This document shows, one piece after another, positions 44,122-58,349 of a stretch of DNA of 64,000 nucleotides. Where the stretch lies: NCBI RefSeq assembly GCF_000424685.1, contig NZ_AUKJ01000017.1, positions 129,001 through 193,000 of the forward strand, in the 5' to 3' direction. Position 1 is the stretch's first letter. Every line of letters starts with the position of its first letter. A program made the translations under genes and the position numbers. Below the pieces are notes generated by a model. That model worked only from the letters and a program-made list of their open reading frames with translations. It did not search any database and was not told where the DNA came from. This stretch comes from Methylococcus capsulatus str. Texas = ATCC 19069 (lineage in GTDB: Bacteria > Pseudomonadota > Gammaproteobacteria > Methylococcales > Methylococcaceae).

Positions 44122-45138
44122 ATGAGCACCAAATCAGTCGTCCTGACCGGCATCACCACCACCGGAACCCCCCATCTCGGCAATTACGTGGGCGCCATCC
44201 GCCCGGCGATCGAGGCGAGCCATGACCATACTGTACAGCCGTACTATTTCCTTGCCGATTATCATGCCCTGATCAAATGCCATGATCCGGAGCGGGTGCG
44301 GCAGTCGACGCTGGAGATCGCCGCGAGCTGGCTGGCTCTGGGGCTGGATACCCAGAATGCCATATTCTACCGCCAGTCGGACGTGCCGGAGATCGTCGAA
44401 CTGACCTGGATGCTGACCTGTGTGACCGCCAAGGGGCTGATGAATCGTGCCCATGCCTACAAGGCGGCGGTGCAGGCCAACCAAGAGGCGGACGAGGCCG
44501 ATCCCGACAAGGGCATCACCATGGGGCTTTTCAACTATCCGGTGCTCATGGCAGCGGACATCCTTTTGTTCAACGCCCACAAGGTGCCGGTCGGACGCGA
44601 CCAGGTGCAGCACATCGAGATGGCCCGAGACATCGGCCAGCGGTTCAATCATATCTTCGGCGAGCATTTCGTGCTGCCGGAGGCCGTGGTCAACGAGGAA
44701 ACCGCCGTGCTCCAGGGACTGGACGGCCGCAAGATGAGCAAGAGCTATGACAACACCATTCCTCTGTTCGCGCCGGATAGGCAGTTGCGCAAGCTCATCA
44801 TGAAGATCAAGACCAATTCCCAGCTTCCGGGCGAACCCAAGGATCCTGCCGGTTGCACGCTGTTCTCGATCTACCAGGCCTTCGCCAGCAAACACGAGGT
44901 CGAGGAGGCCCGGCGCTGGTATGCCGAAGGCATTGGCTGGGGCGAGATGAAGAACAGGCTGTACGAGTACTTGAACGATCACCTCGCAACGGCCCGCGAA
45001 CGCTACGAAGCGTTGATCCTGGACCCGGAGAGGATCGAACAGGAGCTGCGGGCGGGCGCCGCCCGGGCGCGGGCTCACGCCGTCCCGTTCATGCAACGGA
45101 TCCGGGAGGCAGTGGGCATCCGGCCGCTGGCTCCCTGA
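44122..45138 (+). CDS. trpS: Tryptophanyl-tRNA synthetase
   Basis: 338 residues. Class Ic synthetase that charges tRNA-Trp. The HIGH-like motif is TTGTPHLGNYVGAI and the KMSKS motif is GRKMSKSYDNTIPLF. Other family blocks are FLADYHALI, AKGLMNRAHAYKA and MGLFNYPVLMAADILLF. ATG 44122 gives the usual N-terminus (STKSVVLTGI). The DUF155 membrane protein gene starts 11 bases after its stop and is probably co-transcribed. Confidence 0.97.
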   Translation: MSTKSVVLTGITTTGTPHLGNYVGAIRPAIEASHDHTVQPYYFLADYHALIKCHDPERVRQSTLEIAASWLALGLDTQNAIFYRQSDVPEIVELTWMLTCVTAKGLMNRAHAYKAAVQANQEADEADPDKGITMGLFNYPVLMAADILLFNAHKVPVGRDQVQHIEMARDIGQRFNHIFGEHFVLPEAVVNEETAVLQGLDGRKMSKSYDNTIPLFAPDRQLRKLIMKIKTNSQLPGEPKDPAGCTLFSIYQAFASKHEVEEARRWYAEGIGWGEMKNRLYEYLNDHLATARERYEALILDPERIEQELRAGAARARAHAVPFMQRIREAVGIRPLAP

Positions 45139-45149
45139 CTCCTCCCGTC

Positions 45150-45938
45150 ATGGCCGCCGCCACCGAACGGGTGATCTGCGCCCGTGCCTGGTTTCTCGGC
45201 AGCCGCATCGACTACCGCGAGATCGAACGGGGCGGCGCGGTCGCACTGGGGCCCCTGACCCTGGCGGTCGGTCGCGAAGGCTACCGGATCACATTCCGGT
45301 TCGGCGTCGTCGTCCTGGTCGGCCTCAGTGCCGAGCAGGAAGCGGAAGTCCTTCAGGGGCTGCGTCCGGTCGTCCACAACCCGTTGGCGGAACCGGAACT
45401 GGAGGAGGTCGACCTCCTGATCCACCCGGAGCTGCCGGAGCGGCTGGACAGCGCAGGCCGGCTGGTATTGCGGGAGGCATCGGTCGCCCGCCTGCAGGTC
45501 GTCGCCCATGTGCTGGCCAAGAGCTGTGTCCTGTCCTACTACGAACGCAACGTGGCAGAGGAGTTCGACCGCATCGAACAGATCGCCCAGCGTCTGACCC
45601 GCGCCGCCGGCCCGCCGCGGGGCAAGCGGGAAATCCTCAACGAGATCGGCAAGGCGCTGTCCATCATGGGGCGCATGGTGGGACGGGTCGAGGTCGCGGA
45701 GAAGCCGGAGATCGTCTGGGACGATCCTCAGCTCGACCAGCTTTACGAACGCCTGGCGACCGAGTACGAGCTGCGCGACCGGGACCGGGCGCTGTCACGC
45801 AAGCTCGAACTTATCTCGCGCACCGCCGAGACCTATCTCGATCTGGTGAACCACCGCCAAGCGCTGCGGGTCGAGTGGTACATCGTCCTCCTGATCGTCG
45901 TGGAGATCGTGCTGAGTCTGTACGACAAGCTGAGCTGA
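45150..45938 (+). CDS. RMD1/DUF155 family membrane protein
   Basis: 262 residues. The sequence follows the RMD1/DUF155 pattern known from yeast and many bacteria: VLVGLSAEQEAEVLQGL, VVAHVLAKSCVLSYYERNVAEEFDRIE, then a helical region ending in ELISRTAETYLDLVNHRQALRVEWY and one C-terminal transmembrane segment (IVLLIVVEIVLSLYDKL). It is probably anchored by that tail in the inner membrane with most of the protein in the cytoplasm. Yeast RMD1 is linked to meiotic division and homologues to mitochondrial translation, but the bacterial function is unknown. It follows trpS by 11 bases. Confidence 0.82.
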   Translation: MAAATERVICARAWFLGSRIDYREIERGGAVALGPLTLAVGREGYRITFRFGVVVLVGLSAEQEAEVLQGLRPVVHNPLAEPELEEVDLLIHPELPERLDSAGRLVLREASVARLQVVAHVLAKSCVLSYYERNVAEEFDRIEQIAQRLTRAAGPPRGKREILNEIGKALSIMGRMVGRVEVAEKPEIVWDDPQLDQLYERLATEYELRDRDRALSRKLELISRTAETYLDLVNHRQALRVEWYIVLLIVVEIVLSLYDKLS

Positions 45939-45947
45939 GCGTCTCGG

Positions 45948-46471
45948 CCGGGCGTTTTCCCGAACGCCAGAATGTGGAGCCAACGGTCCGGTTGACCGGT
46001 TCGGGTGCGGACAGCCCGGCGGCCGTGGCCCGCCGCGCCAGGGTGATGACGGTTTCCGGCAGATCGTTGCCATCTCTTCCGGCGAGAAATCGTGCCACTC
46101 CTTCCGCATCCAGTCGCAGGCCGCCTGCAGATGGGCGTCGTGCGATTCGTCCTCATGGCGGACCACATCCACCAGCAGGAACACGCCGCCGGGCCGCAGG
46201 CTCCGGGAAACCTGGCGGAAGACTTCGCCCTTTTCTTCTGTGGTCAGGTGATGCAGGGCGAATCCCGCAAGGCGTTCGAGAAATGGCATGCATCGCCGCA
46301 GCCGAGGTCGCAGACCGAGATGCCCGTACCGCCGAAACGTGCCGCGAGATGTTTGCCCACGTCGGCGAAGATTTCACGGTGATACATGTAGTTATGGGAG
46401 ACGACACGGCCATGGAGTGACCAGGTGTCGATGAAGATTTCGGCGGCTTCGCGGTGTGCGGTCGAGGTCAC
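45948..46471 (-). pseudogene. Decayed class I SAM-dependent methyltransferase
   Basis: The remnant begins with GTG 46471, overlapping the panE stop. It reads a good N-terminus (HREAAEIFIDTWSLHGRVV, FGGTGISVCDLGCGDA, motif I). Immediately after GCGDA the frame changes and the text jumps to RLAGFALHHLTTEEKGEVF and LRPGGVFLLVDVVRHED, which normally lie about 50 or more residues later. A second break near 46070 moves to NDLPETVITLARRATAAGL in a third frame. So it has an internal deletion plus at least two frameshifts. It was probably the last gene of the minus-strand run. Confidence 0.75.
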
Positions 46472-47406
46472 GGCGGGTTTCCCCAAAGGCTTTTCGAGGT
46501 TCGTAGCTCCAGGAGCTTCATTAGGGCATAGACCGACTCCAGATGCGGAATCGCCACACGGGTCCGCCGACCGGCGCGTACCGCGTTGCCGAGGATGACC
46601 TCCGTTTCCATCGGCTGGCCGGCTTCGAAGTCGACCAGCATGCTGGTCTTGTACGGCGGCATCTTGTAGGTGCTGGCGACGTTCTTCTCGACGATGTCTT
46701 CCGGCAGGGGATGGCCGTTGGCCGCGGCTACTGCGCGGATCTCCTGCATGATCGCCCGGACGAAACCTTCCTGGGTCGACAGGATGTCCAGGGTATCGAG
46801 GCCGCCGGAGAGCACCGACAGTGGATTGAAGGCGGCGTTCCAGACGCATTTCTGCCAGCGTGCGGTGGTGATGTTTTCAGTGGCGATGCCGTCGATGCCG
46901 GCTTCTTCGAAAGCGGCGGCCAGGGTCTTGACGCGTTCCGAGACTCCGCCGGGATAGTTGCCCAGCATCAGCCGTCCGTAGGCCTGGTGCCAGATTTCGC
47001 CGGGCGCGGTACGGGTGACGCCGATGAAAGCCAGGCCGCTGATGACTTCGTTGTCGGGGAAGGCGGCGGCGACTTCCGGCTCGATGTCGATGCCGTTGGA
47101 AATCAGGACGATGCCGGTGTCGGGGGCCACGGCATCGCGCAGTAATCCGACCCGGTCGGCACCTTCCACCACCTTGATGCACAGCAGCGTGCAATCGGGC
47201 TTGGTTTCGAGTTCGGCGGCGGAGCGGACGACCGCCGCCGGCCGGAAGGTGTAGTCCCCCAGTGTCGCGCTGCGGATGCGGATGCCCTTGGCCTTCACGG
47301 TCTCGTAGTCGGAGCGGGCGACCACCGACACGCAGTGGCCGGTCTTGGCGAGCAGGGCACCGTAGAAGCTGCCGATGGCGCCGGTGCCGATCACGAGTAT
47401 ATTCAT
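46468..47406 (-). CDS. panE: 2-dehydropantoate 2-reductase
   Basis: 312 residues. It reduces ketopantoate to pantoate with NADPH in pantothenate synthesis. The Rossmann motif is ILVIGTGAIGSFYGALLAKTG; catalytic-region blocks include TLLCIKVVEG, ISNGIDIEPEVAA, RWQKCVWNAAFNPLSVL with the catalytic lysine, and YKTSMLVDFEAGQPMETEVILG. The ATG overlaps the hda stop as ATGA. Related reductases act on other 2-keto acids, but the match across the protein is good. Confidence 0.92.
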   Translation of the reverse strand: MNILVIGTGAIGSFYGALLAKTGHCVSVVARSDYETVKAKGIRIRSATLGDYTFRPAAVVRSAAELETKPDCTLLCIKVVEGADRVGLLRDAVAPDTGIVLISNGIDIEPEVAAAFPDNEVISGLAFIGVTRTAPGEIWHQAYGRLMLGNYPGGVSERVKTLAAAFEEAGIDGIATENITTARWQKCVWNAAFNPLSVLSGGLDTLDILSTQEGFVRAIMQEIRAVAAANGHPLPEDIVEKNVASTYKMPPYKTSMLVDFEAGQPMETEVILGNAVRAGRRTRVAIPHLESVYALMKLLELRTSKSLWGNPP

Positions 47407-48101
47407 GCGATGTCTTCCAGGTAGCCTTTGATGAAAGGGACGGTGAGCCGGCGCTTGGCGGCCAGGGAGGCATGGTCCAGCTCTTCCAGCAGTGCCTGCA
47501 GCGAAGCCATGTCGCGGCGGCAGTGGGACAGCAGGAACCGTCCGACCCGGGGGCTCAGGTCGAGCCCCAGCATGCCGGCCCGCCGTTCCAGTGCGGCCAG
47601 CTTGTGTTCGTCCGTCAGCGGATGGAGCCGAAGGACGAGCCCCCAGGCCAGGCGGGTCTTGAGATCGGGCAGGGCGACGGGTAATTCCGCAGGCGGCGCC
47701 GTGGCGGTGATCAGCAGGGTGTTTCCGGCATCGCGCATGGCGTTGAACAGGCCGAACAACTGCCGTTCCCAGTCGTCGCGACCGGCGATCGTGTCGATGT
47801 CGTCCAGACAGACCAGGTTCTGGTTTTCCATGCCCTCGAGCACGGCCGGACCACACTCGCCGATCAGCGCCAGCGGCAGGCAGGCGGCGCTGCGACCGTT
47901 GTGGAAAGCCTCGCGGCAGGCGGCGTTGACGAGATGGGTCTTGCCCAGGCCGGTGTCTCCCCACAGATAGAGCAGCGTATCGCCTTCGCCCCGGGCGCTG
48001 CGCCGCGCAGCCTCCGCCGCTTCGGCGTTGGGTCCCGCCCAGTACGTTTCGAAGGTCTGCAGCGGGTCGACGGCGAAATGCAGCGGTATCTGCTGGGCCA
48101 T
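47403..48101 (-). CDS. hda: DnaA regulatory inactivator Hda
   Basis: 232 residues. It is an AAA+ protein like DnaA domain III that, with the sliding clamp, makes DnaA hydrolyse ATP after initiation. The N-terminal QIPLHF (residues 4-9) is a clamp-binding motif of the QxxLxF type. Walker A is WGDTGLGKTHLV, Walker B VCLDDIDTI, and the sensor regions follow (LPDLKTRLAWG). The gene lies downstream of arsC-like and wrbA-like genes; an arsC-like neighbour of hda is also seen in Escherichia coli. Confidence 0.93.
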   Translation of the reverse strand: MAQQIPLHFAVDPLQTFETYWAGPNAEAAEAARRSARGEGDTLLYLWGDTGLGKTHLVNAACREAFHNGRSAACLPLALIGECGPAVLEGMENQNLVCLDDIDTIAGRDDWERQLFGLFNAMRDAGNTLLITATAPPAELPVALPDLKTRLAWGLVLRLHPLTDEHKLAALERRAGMLGLDLSPRVGRFLLSHCRRDMASLQALLEELDHASLAAKRRLTVPFIKGYLEDIA

Positions 48102-48129
48102 GGCGGTAGCTGCGAATGTCCTCGCGGAC

Positions 48130-48771
<642 letters not shown>

Positions 48772-49122
48772 TCAGCCGAGGATGGCCAGTACGTTCTCGG
48801 GTGGCCGGCCCAACGCTGCCTTGCCGTTGGCCACGACGATCGGGCGCTCGATCAGTACCGGATGGCTGGCCATGGCTTCGATCAGTGTTTCGTCGTCGAG
48901 CTCCGGATTCGCCAGCCCCAGCTCCTTGTACGGGGCCTCGCCTTTGCGCAGCAACTGGCGTGGCGAGATTCCCAGGAGCCTCACCAGTTCACGCAGGCTC
49001 GCCGCGTCGGGCGGGGTTTTCAGATATTCGACAATGACCGGTTCGATGCCCCGCTGTTGAAGCAGTTTCAAGGTTTCCCGCGACTTGCTGCAGCGCGGAT
49101 TGTGGTAAATGGTGACGGACAT
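48772..49122 (-). CDS. arsC: ArsC-family reductase (arsenate reductase, glutaredoxin type)
   Basis: 116 residues. The thioredoxin-fold start has the single catalytic Cys11 in YHNPRCSKSRETL. The family block RPIVVANGKAALGRPPENVL carries the arginine that in ArsC helps bind arsenate. GGAGGA nine bases upstream fixes the ATG. The protein is of the chromosomal YfgD type, whose arsenate activity is not established in every case. Its place between truD and wrbA/hda rather than in an ars operon supports a housekeeping redox role. Confidence 0.85.
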   Translation of the reverse strand: MSVTIYHNPRCSKSRETLKLLQQRGIEPVIVEYLKTPPDAASLRELVRLLGISPRQLLRKGEAPYKELGLANPELDDETLIEAMASHPVLIERPIVVANGKAALGRPPENVLAILG

Positions 49123-49157
49123 GGTTAAGGTCCTCCGAGGGGGTGATTTTCGAAAAA

Positions 49158-50222
49158 TCAGGTGTCCGGCCAGCCTTGCGGGTCGAATTCGACGAGTTCC
49201 CGCAAGACCGTGGTCGCATAGGTGCCGGCAGGGAGGGAAAACGTCAGTTCGCAGGCCGAATCCTCGACTCCCGCGAATTCGAGATCCGGCACCGGCAGTC
49301 GCAGCGCCCGCCGGCCGACTTCGAGCCCGCAGCGTTCCAGACCCTCGCGGAATTCCGCGCATTGTGCCAGCGCCGCCCGCTCCATTGCGAGGGCCGTGCC
49401 GGAAATCACCGGGTCGCCCCTTCCCCAAAGGGTTCCGCTGGGGTGGATCGTCAGCGCTTCGACGCGTCGCTGGATGTCTTCATCCAACTCGTCGGTCTTG
49501 AAGAAGGCGTTGGAGCCGGTGAACATGAAAGCGTCGCCCTCCACTCCCCGGTTCCAGCTGCCGTGCTCCACCCGACCGGCGAGGACACGGTTGAACAGAT
49601 AGGAGCGTGCCGCCGACAGGTACAGCGAGCGCTTGTTGCGGTCGATACGGCGGCGCGGGTCGGCGAACAGCCGCAGTGCTTCCTGCAGATTGCGGCCTCC
49701 GTGGCCGAAGCGCTGCGGGCCGAAATAGTTCGGCACGCCGGCCGCGCGGATCGCCGCGCAGCGGGCTTCCAGACCGTCGCACACACCTTCGAGGCCCCGT
49801 AGGATGATGCGGAAGCGGTTGCCTGCCAGGGCGCCACGCTTGAGTTTGCGGTCGTGCCGGGTATGGCGCAGGACGGCGATGCTCTCGCTTTCCAGCGCCC
49901 TCCAGTCGGGATCGGCCTTGCCGGCCAGTCTCACGCTGAACCACTGGGTGGTGACGGCGTGGCGGTCCTTGAGGCCGGCATAGCCCACGTCCATCGGCTT
50001 GACGCCGGCCAGCCTGGCGATCCGCTGTGCCACGTGGTCGGTGTTCTCCCCGGTCTTACGGATGTGCAGCAAGGCGTGTTCCCCCTGGCCGGTGGGGTCG
50101 AAGCCGAGGATTTCGTCGACCCGGAAGTCTTCCGGAGAGACCCGGATGCGGCCGCGGCAGGTCACTTCGCCGTGTGCCCGCGGCAGATCGTCGAATCCGG
50201 GGCAGTCGGGATGTCCGGTCAT
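49158..50222 (-). CDS. truD: tRNA pseudouridine(13) synthase TruD
   Basis: 354 residues. It isomerises uridine 13 of glutamate tRNAs. The catalytic Asp86 lies in [19 protein letters not shown]. Other landmarks are the NRFRIILRG block, [20 protein letters not shown] and a TRUD insertion domain (about 155-300). Its first four bases overlap the end of ispF. The order ispD-ispF-truD is the standard one in this bacterial class. Confidence 0.96.
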   Translation of the reverse strand: MTGHPDCPGFDDLPRAHGEVTCRGRIRVSPEDFRVDEILGFDPTGQGEHALLHIRKTGENTDHVAQRIARLAGVKPMDVGYAGLKDRHAVTTQWFSVRLAGKADPDWRALESESIAVLRHTRHDRKLKRGALAGNRFRIILRGLEGVCDGLEARCAAIRAAGVPNYFGPQRFGHGGRNLQEALRLFADPRRRIDRNKRSLYLSAARSYLFNRVLAGRVEHGSWNRGVEGDAFMFTGSNAFFKTDELDEDIQRRVEALTIHPSGTLWGRGDPVISGTALAMERAALAQCAEFREGLERCGLEVGRRALRLPVPDLEFAGVEDSACELTFSLPAGTYATTVLRELVEFDPQGWPDT

Positions 50223-50695
50223 CTGCGGGCGAGGAGGGCGACGGCGTGCGCCGAGATGCCTTCGCCGCGGCCCTCGAATCCCATGCCTTCGGTGGTCGTC
50301 GCCTTGACGTTGACGCAGTCAGGGGGGATTTCCAGGTCCTGAGCGAGGTTTTCCCGCATCGCCTGGATGTGGGCGGCCAACCGTGGCGCCTGGGCCACGA
50401 CGGTCACGTCCACGTTGCCGACGGTGTAGCCCAGGCTGGCGATTCTCTGTCGTACCTCGCGCAGCAATACGCGGCTGTCGATGCCCTTGTAGCGGGCGTC
50501 GGTATCCGGGAAATGGCGGCCGATGTCGCCGAGGGCGGCCGCGCCCAGCAGGGCGTCACACAGCGCGTGCAGAGCCACGTCGCCGTCGGAGTGGGCGGCG
50601 AATCCACGGCCGAACGGAATCTTCACGCCGCACAGCACGATGTGGTCGCCCTCTTTGAAACGGTGGGCATCATAACCTTGGCCTATTCGAAACAT
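50219..50695 (-). CDS. ispF: 2-C-methyl-D-erythritol 2,4-cyclodiphosphate synthase
   Basis: 158 residues. It closes the cyclodiphosphate ring in the MEP isoprenoid pathway. The zinc site lies in [10 protein letters not shown] and the [18 protein letters not shown] block; [16 protein letters not shown] near the C-terminus is also family-specific. The gene overlaps ispD by 13 bases and truD by four. Confidence 0.97.
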   Translation of the reverse strand: MFRIGQGYDAHRFKEGDHIVLCGVKIPFGRGFAAHSDGDVALHALCDALLGAAALGDIGRHFPDTDARYKGIDSRVLLREVRQRIASLGYTVGNVDVTVVAQAPRLAAHIQAMRENLAQDLEIPPDCVNVKATTTEGMGFEGRGEGISAHAVALLARR

Positions 50696-51387
50696 TGTCG
50701 CTCCAGATAGAAGGTGGCCAAAGGGAGGTCCTCCGGCCGGGTGATCTTGATGTTGTCGGGGCGCCCCTCCACTACCCGCGGCGACAGGCCGGCCAGCTCC
50801 AGGGCGCTGGCTTCGTCCGTCACCGTCAGTCCCCGTCGTGCCGCTGCTTCCAGCGCCTCTTTGAGCGCTCGGTAGCGGAACATCTGGGGGGTGAGGGCGC
50901 GCCAGACGCGGCTGCGGTCTGCGGAGCCCTGGATGGTGCCGTTCTCGACCGTCTTGAGGGTGTCGGTGACCGGCAGAGCCAGGATGCCGCCCACGGGGTC
51001 GTCTTCCAGGGTTTCCATGAGGCGCTCGACGTCGTCACGGGTGACGCAGAGGCGGGCTGCGTCGTGGACCAGCACCCAGTCGCCGTCCGCGGCCCGGCCG
51101 GCCAGGGCGGTCAGGGCGCTCAGCACGGAGTCTGCGCGTTCCCTGCCGCCCGTCGTGGCGAGCACCCGCGGCTCGCGTGAGCAGGGCAGCTCCGGCCAGA
51201 ACTCGTCGTTCGCGCCCAGCGCGACCATGACCGCGGTGACGCGGCGGACCGAGAGCAGGCGTTCGAGCGTGTGCTGCAGGACTGGTTTGCCCGCCACGTC
51301 CAGGTACTGTTTGGGGATGTCGGCCCCCATCCGTTTGCCCACGCCGGCGGCGGGGACGACGATCCAGAAACGCGCGTCAGTGCTCAT
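50683..51387 (-). CDS. ispD: 2-C-methyl-D-erythritol 4-phosphate cytidylyltransferase
   Basis: 234 residues. It couples CTP to MEP in isoprenoid synthesis. The nucleotide loop [19 protein letters not shown], the [16 protein letters not shown] block and [16 protein letters not shown] are intact. The C-terminal [12 protein letters not shown] is typical. It overlaps ftsB by 11 bases and ispF by 13, forming a coupled cassette. Confidence 0.97.
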   Translation of the reverse strand: MSTDARFWIVVPAAGVGKRMGADIPKQYLDVAGKPVLQHTLERLLSVRRVTAVMVALGANDEFWPELPCSREPRVLATTGGRERADSVLSALTALAGRAADGDWVLVHDAARLCVTRDDVERLMETLEDDPVGGILALPVTDTLKTVENGTIQGSADRSRVWRALTPQMFRYRALKEALEAAARRGLTVTDEASALELAGLSPRVVEGRPDNIKITRPEDLPLATFYLERQCFE

Positions 51388-51745
51388 GTGTCGGTGCTTC
51401 GTTGGCAGCCGGAGCCGGGGACCTGTGCACCCTACGGGGCGGCGGTGCCGGTTCGGGGCTGGGCGAGGGATGCGCCGCGTCGATGATTTGTACCAGGGTT
51501 TCGCCTTCCTTGATCATGCCCAGGTCCCGGCGCGCATGTTCTTCGATGGCATCGGTACCTTCCCTGAGGTCACGGATCTCGGCCTCCAGGGCCGCGTTGC
51601 GTTGCCGCCGTTTCTCACCTTCTTCGGTGAGTTCCACGATGCGCTCCTGCAGCCTTTGCATTTCCCGCAGGTTGCCGTCGCCGAACCACAGCCGGTACTG
51701 GAGCAGGGCGATCAGCGCCAGCAGGAACGCGGTCAGTTTATTCAC
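51377..51745 (-). CDS. ftsB: Cell division protein FtsB
   Basis: 122 residues. A short cytoplasmic start is followed by one transmembrane segment ([19 protein letters not shown]), then the family motif [15 protein letters not shown] and a periplasmic coiled coil to about residue 80. FtsB joins FtsL and FtsQ at the septum and controls FtsW/FtsI. An unusually long Pro/Ala/His-rich tail (about 88-122) extends beyond the common length of about 100. Its position between eno and ispD is the standard one. Confidence 0.93.
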   Translation of the reverse strand: MNKLTAFLLALIALLQYRLWFGDGNLREMQRLQERIVELTEEGEKRRQRNAALEAEIRDLREGTDAIEEHARRDLGMIKEGETLVQIIDAAHPSPSPEPAPPPRRVHRSPAPAANEAPTHEH

Positions 51746-51771
51746 CCCGGCTCCGGGCGGTCGGCCGCGGC

Positions 51772-55851
<4,080 letters not shown>

Positions 55852-55955
55852 TCAGGACCCGCGGCCGGGGTATCGTGCAAAGCCATCCGGTCGGTTTCGC
55901 CCGCCGGTGCCGGTCTTCGGCCGATCTGCCTGACGGTGTGATGCTCTGCGCGGAA

Positions 55956-57476
55956 TCACGGGCCGAGATCGAAGGCGTGGGTCAAATCCCCGGCATTCGG
56001 GCGCACGCCTGGCAACGGTTCCAGACCGAAGCGGCGGGTGATGAATTTGATGATCGAGGTCGTGTCATACGGCGTATGGTCGACATACCCCCGCCGGGCA
56101 AAGGGGGACACGACGATCGCCGGGATGCGGACACCGGGGCCCCAACGGTCGCCCTTGGGCGGGGCAACGTGGTCCCAGAAGCCGCCGTTTTCGTCATAGG
56201 TCACGATGATCGCCGTGGTCGGCCAGAGCGGACTTGCCTGGATCTTGCGGACCAGGCCGGCGATATGGGCATCCCCGGCGAGGACGTCGGCGTAGCCCGG
56301 ATGTTCGTTCAATCTGCCCTGCGGCTTGTAGAAACTGACCTGGGGGAGGGTACCGGCTTCGATCGCGGACAGAAAATCCGCGCCATCCTTCAGGTGCTCG
56401 GCCCGCTCTGGTGTGCCCGGGGCATAGCGGGCGAAATAATTGAAAGGCTGGTGGTGGGCCTGGAAGTTCGGCGAGTTCTCCCCTTTGCCATAGATCACTT
56501 GGCGCGGCTGCGTATCCCGCATACCTTCTTCGACGGCGGCGTTCCAGGCGCCGGCATACCAGGCCCAGGTCACGCCCTTCGCACTCAGGGTGTCGCCGAT
56601 GGTTTTGAACGACTGCGGTGGCAAGGGGTGTTTGGACGGATCGGCCAGACGGCGGTCGCCGCCGGCAGCGGGTGGGATGCCGCTGGGCTGGTAAGGCGGC
56701 TGTTCATTGAGCACCGCGTAGCCATCCGGTGTGACGCGCGAGACGGTGTATCTGGCGGGTCCCTGCAGGGCGCTGGGCGGAGAGTCGGGCGCGCGGAGCA
56801 GGCGACCGGAAGCGTCGAGCCGGGCGACCCGCTCCGGCGGTGCATCCGGAAACACCGGAGTGCATGCGCAGACCAGCCAGAAATGGTTGAGGAACGAGCC
56901 GCCAAAAGCGCCCATGAAGAAATTGTCGGCCAGGGTGAATTCCCGGGCAATGTCCCACATCGGGAGCTTCGATCCGTCGTAATAGCCCATGACGAGGCCG
57001 CCGGCGTCCGAGACGGCGGCGAAGCGGTTCATCCGGCCACCGTTGATCTGTTCTTGATTCTGGTAGAACGCGTGGACCAGGTCGCGCGTTTTCTGCGCCA
57101 GTGCCATGCCGACGGGCGGCGCGTCGAGCCGGAACGGGCCGTTCGGCAGTCGGGCCGGGAAGGCCGGGTCGGGTCGGGCATCGCCGACCAGCCAGACCGG
57201 CGGCAGATAGGGCAGGGGCGTGCCGTCGTGATCGATCTGACGCTTGGCTTCCTCGCTGGCGTTGGCGATACCGTTGGCGCCGGGGAAGAGGCCATAAAGG
57301 TTGTCGAAGCTGCGGTTCTCGGCGTAGATCACGACGATGTGCTCGATTCGGTTCAGCGCTTCGTCCGCGCCGGATGCCGGCCTGGCCTGTTGGGCTCCGG
57401 GACTGCAGCCGCCACAGCTCAGCAGGATGCCGGTGAGGCCGGCGAGGGGCCAGTGTCTGAAGGGGGAACGGGACAT
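55956..57476 (-). CDS. Exported phosphoesterase (acid phosphatase AcpA / phospholipase C family)
   Basis: 506 residues from ATG 57476, with AAAGGAT upstream. The N-terminus HWPLAGLTGILLSC is a lipoprotein-like signal with lipobox LLSC. The phosphoesterase core follows the AcpA/PlcC pattern: IEHIVVIYAENRSFDNLYG with the nucleophile region, ADNFFMGAFGGSFLNHFWLVCA, and VTYDENGGFWDHVAPP with metal-binding Asp/Glu/His. It probably cleaves phosphate monoesters or phospholipid head groups at the cell surface. It diverges from the outer-membrane protein gene at 57621. Confidence 0.87.
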   Translation of the reverse strand: MSRSPFRHWPLAGLTGILLSCGGCSPGAQQARPASGADEALNRIEHIVVIYAENRSFDNLYGLFPGANGIANASEEAKRQIDHDGTPLPYLPPVWLVGDARPDPAFPARLPNGPFRLDAPPVGMALAQKTRDLVHAFYQNQEQINGGRMNRFAAVSDAGGLVMGYYDGSKLPMWDIAREFTLADNFFMGAFGGSFLNHFWLVCACTPVFPDAPPERVARLDASGRLLRAPDSPPSALQGPARYTVSRVTPDGYAVLNEQPPYQPSGIPPAAGGDRRLADPSKHPLPPQSFKTIGDTLSAKGVTWAWYAGAWNAAVEEGMRDTQPRQVIYGKGENSPNFQAHHQPFNYFARYAPGTPERAEHLKDGADFLSAIEAGTLPQVSFYKPQGRLNEHPGYADVLAGDAHIAGLVRKIQASPLWPTTAIIVTYDENGGFWDHVAPPKGDRWGPGVRIPAIVVSPFARRGYVDHTPYDTTSIIKFITRRFGLEPLPGVRPNAGDLTHAFDLGP

Positions 57477-57620
57477 ATGGGTTATCCTTTGCGCGTATTT
57501 TCGAAGGCGGCGGGGTGAGTCTCCAAGTAAAGTCCTTAGGCCGTTCCATTTCAAATTCAAACACGGCCCGGCGAACGGGCATGCACCGGATTCAGCGGTT
57601 CGAATAGAGGGGCGGGTTGG

Positions 57621-58349
57621 ATGCGTTCGACGGCCGGTTTTCCGCTTGGAGCGTCGCTGCTGATGGCAGCGTGTCAAGCGGCCGGTGCCGGCGGAATCGA
57701 AGGCATGGCCGGTGCCTGGACTTCGCTGAGCCTACTGGGCAGTCTGGGTAGCGTGTCTCCGGACTGGCGCAAATTCAAGTGGTATGTGCGGGATCAGGTT
57801 CGCCTGCGCGACGACAATCCGCCGAATGCCTGGCGCATGTACGAGGACTTGCTCTGGGTGGGGGTGGGCTATCAGGTCGACCCCCGGTTCTATCTCGGCA
57901 TCGGTTACGCTCACACCTGGCTGCATCCGGTGGACCAGCCGGCTTATCAGGAAAATCGCCCGTATCTCGAGGCGGTGCTCACCCATGAAGCGGTTGGGGG
58001 GAAACTGGTCAGCAGGACCCGGCTCGAGGAGCGGGTGCTGCAACAGGGTGGTGAAGTCGGCATCCGTTTCCGCGAGGCGGTGACCTGGAGCCATCCCGTA
58101 CGCTTCGTGGCCGAGGGGGCGGAGTTTTACATGGGGGACGAACTCATGGTGTGTCCGAACTACAGCCTGTTCGGGCCGGCCGGATTCTGCCAGAACCGGA
58201 TCTTCTCCGGTATTTCCTATCGCTTGAGCCGGAATCTGGGCGTGGATTTCGGGTATCTGGGCCAATACATGGCAGGTACGCCGGGCACCGCCGATGTCTG
58301 GACACACAACATCCAGTTCGATCTTCACTATGTCTTCCTGGATGACTGA
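57621..58349 (+). CDS. DUF2490 outer-membrane beta-barrel protein
   Basis: 242 residues with a signal peptide (AGFPLGASLLMAACQAAGAGG). The rest is a run of alternating amphipathic strands ending in an aromatic residue (HNIQFDLHYVFLDD), with RMYEDLLWVGVGYQV, FYLGIGYAHTW, SRTRLEERVLQ and RFREAVTW matching DUF2490. This family is thought to form small outer-membrane barrels, with no proven function. Two internal cysteines (CPN and FCQN) could pair. The ClC gene starts eight bases before its stop. Confidence 0.8.
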   Translation: MRSTAGFPLGASLLMAACQAAGAGGIEGMAGAWTSLSLLGSLGSVSPDWRKFKWYVRDQVRLRDDNPPNAWRMYEDLLWVGVGYQVDPRFYLGIGYAHTWLHPVDQPAYQENRPYLEAVLTHEAVGGKLVSRTRLEERVLQQGGEVGIRFREAVTWSHPVRFVAEGAEFYMGDELMVCPNYSLFGPAGFCQNRIFSGISYRLSRNLGVDFGYLGQYMAGTPGTADVWTHNIQFDLHYVFLDD

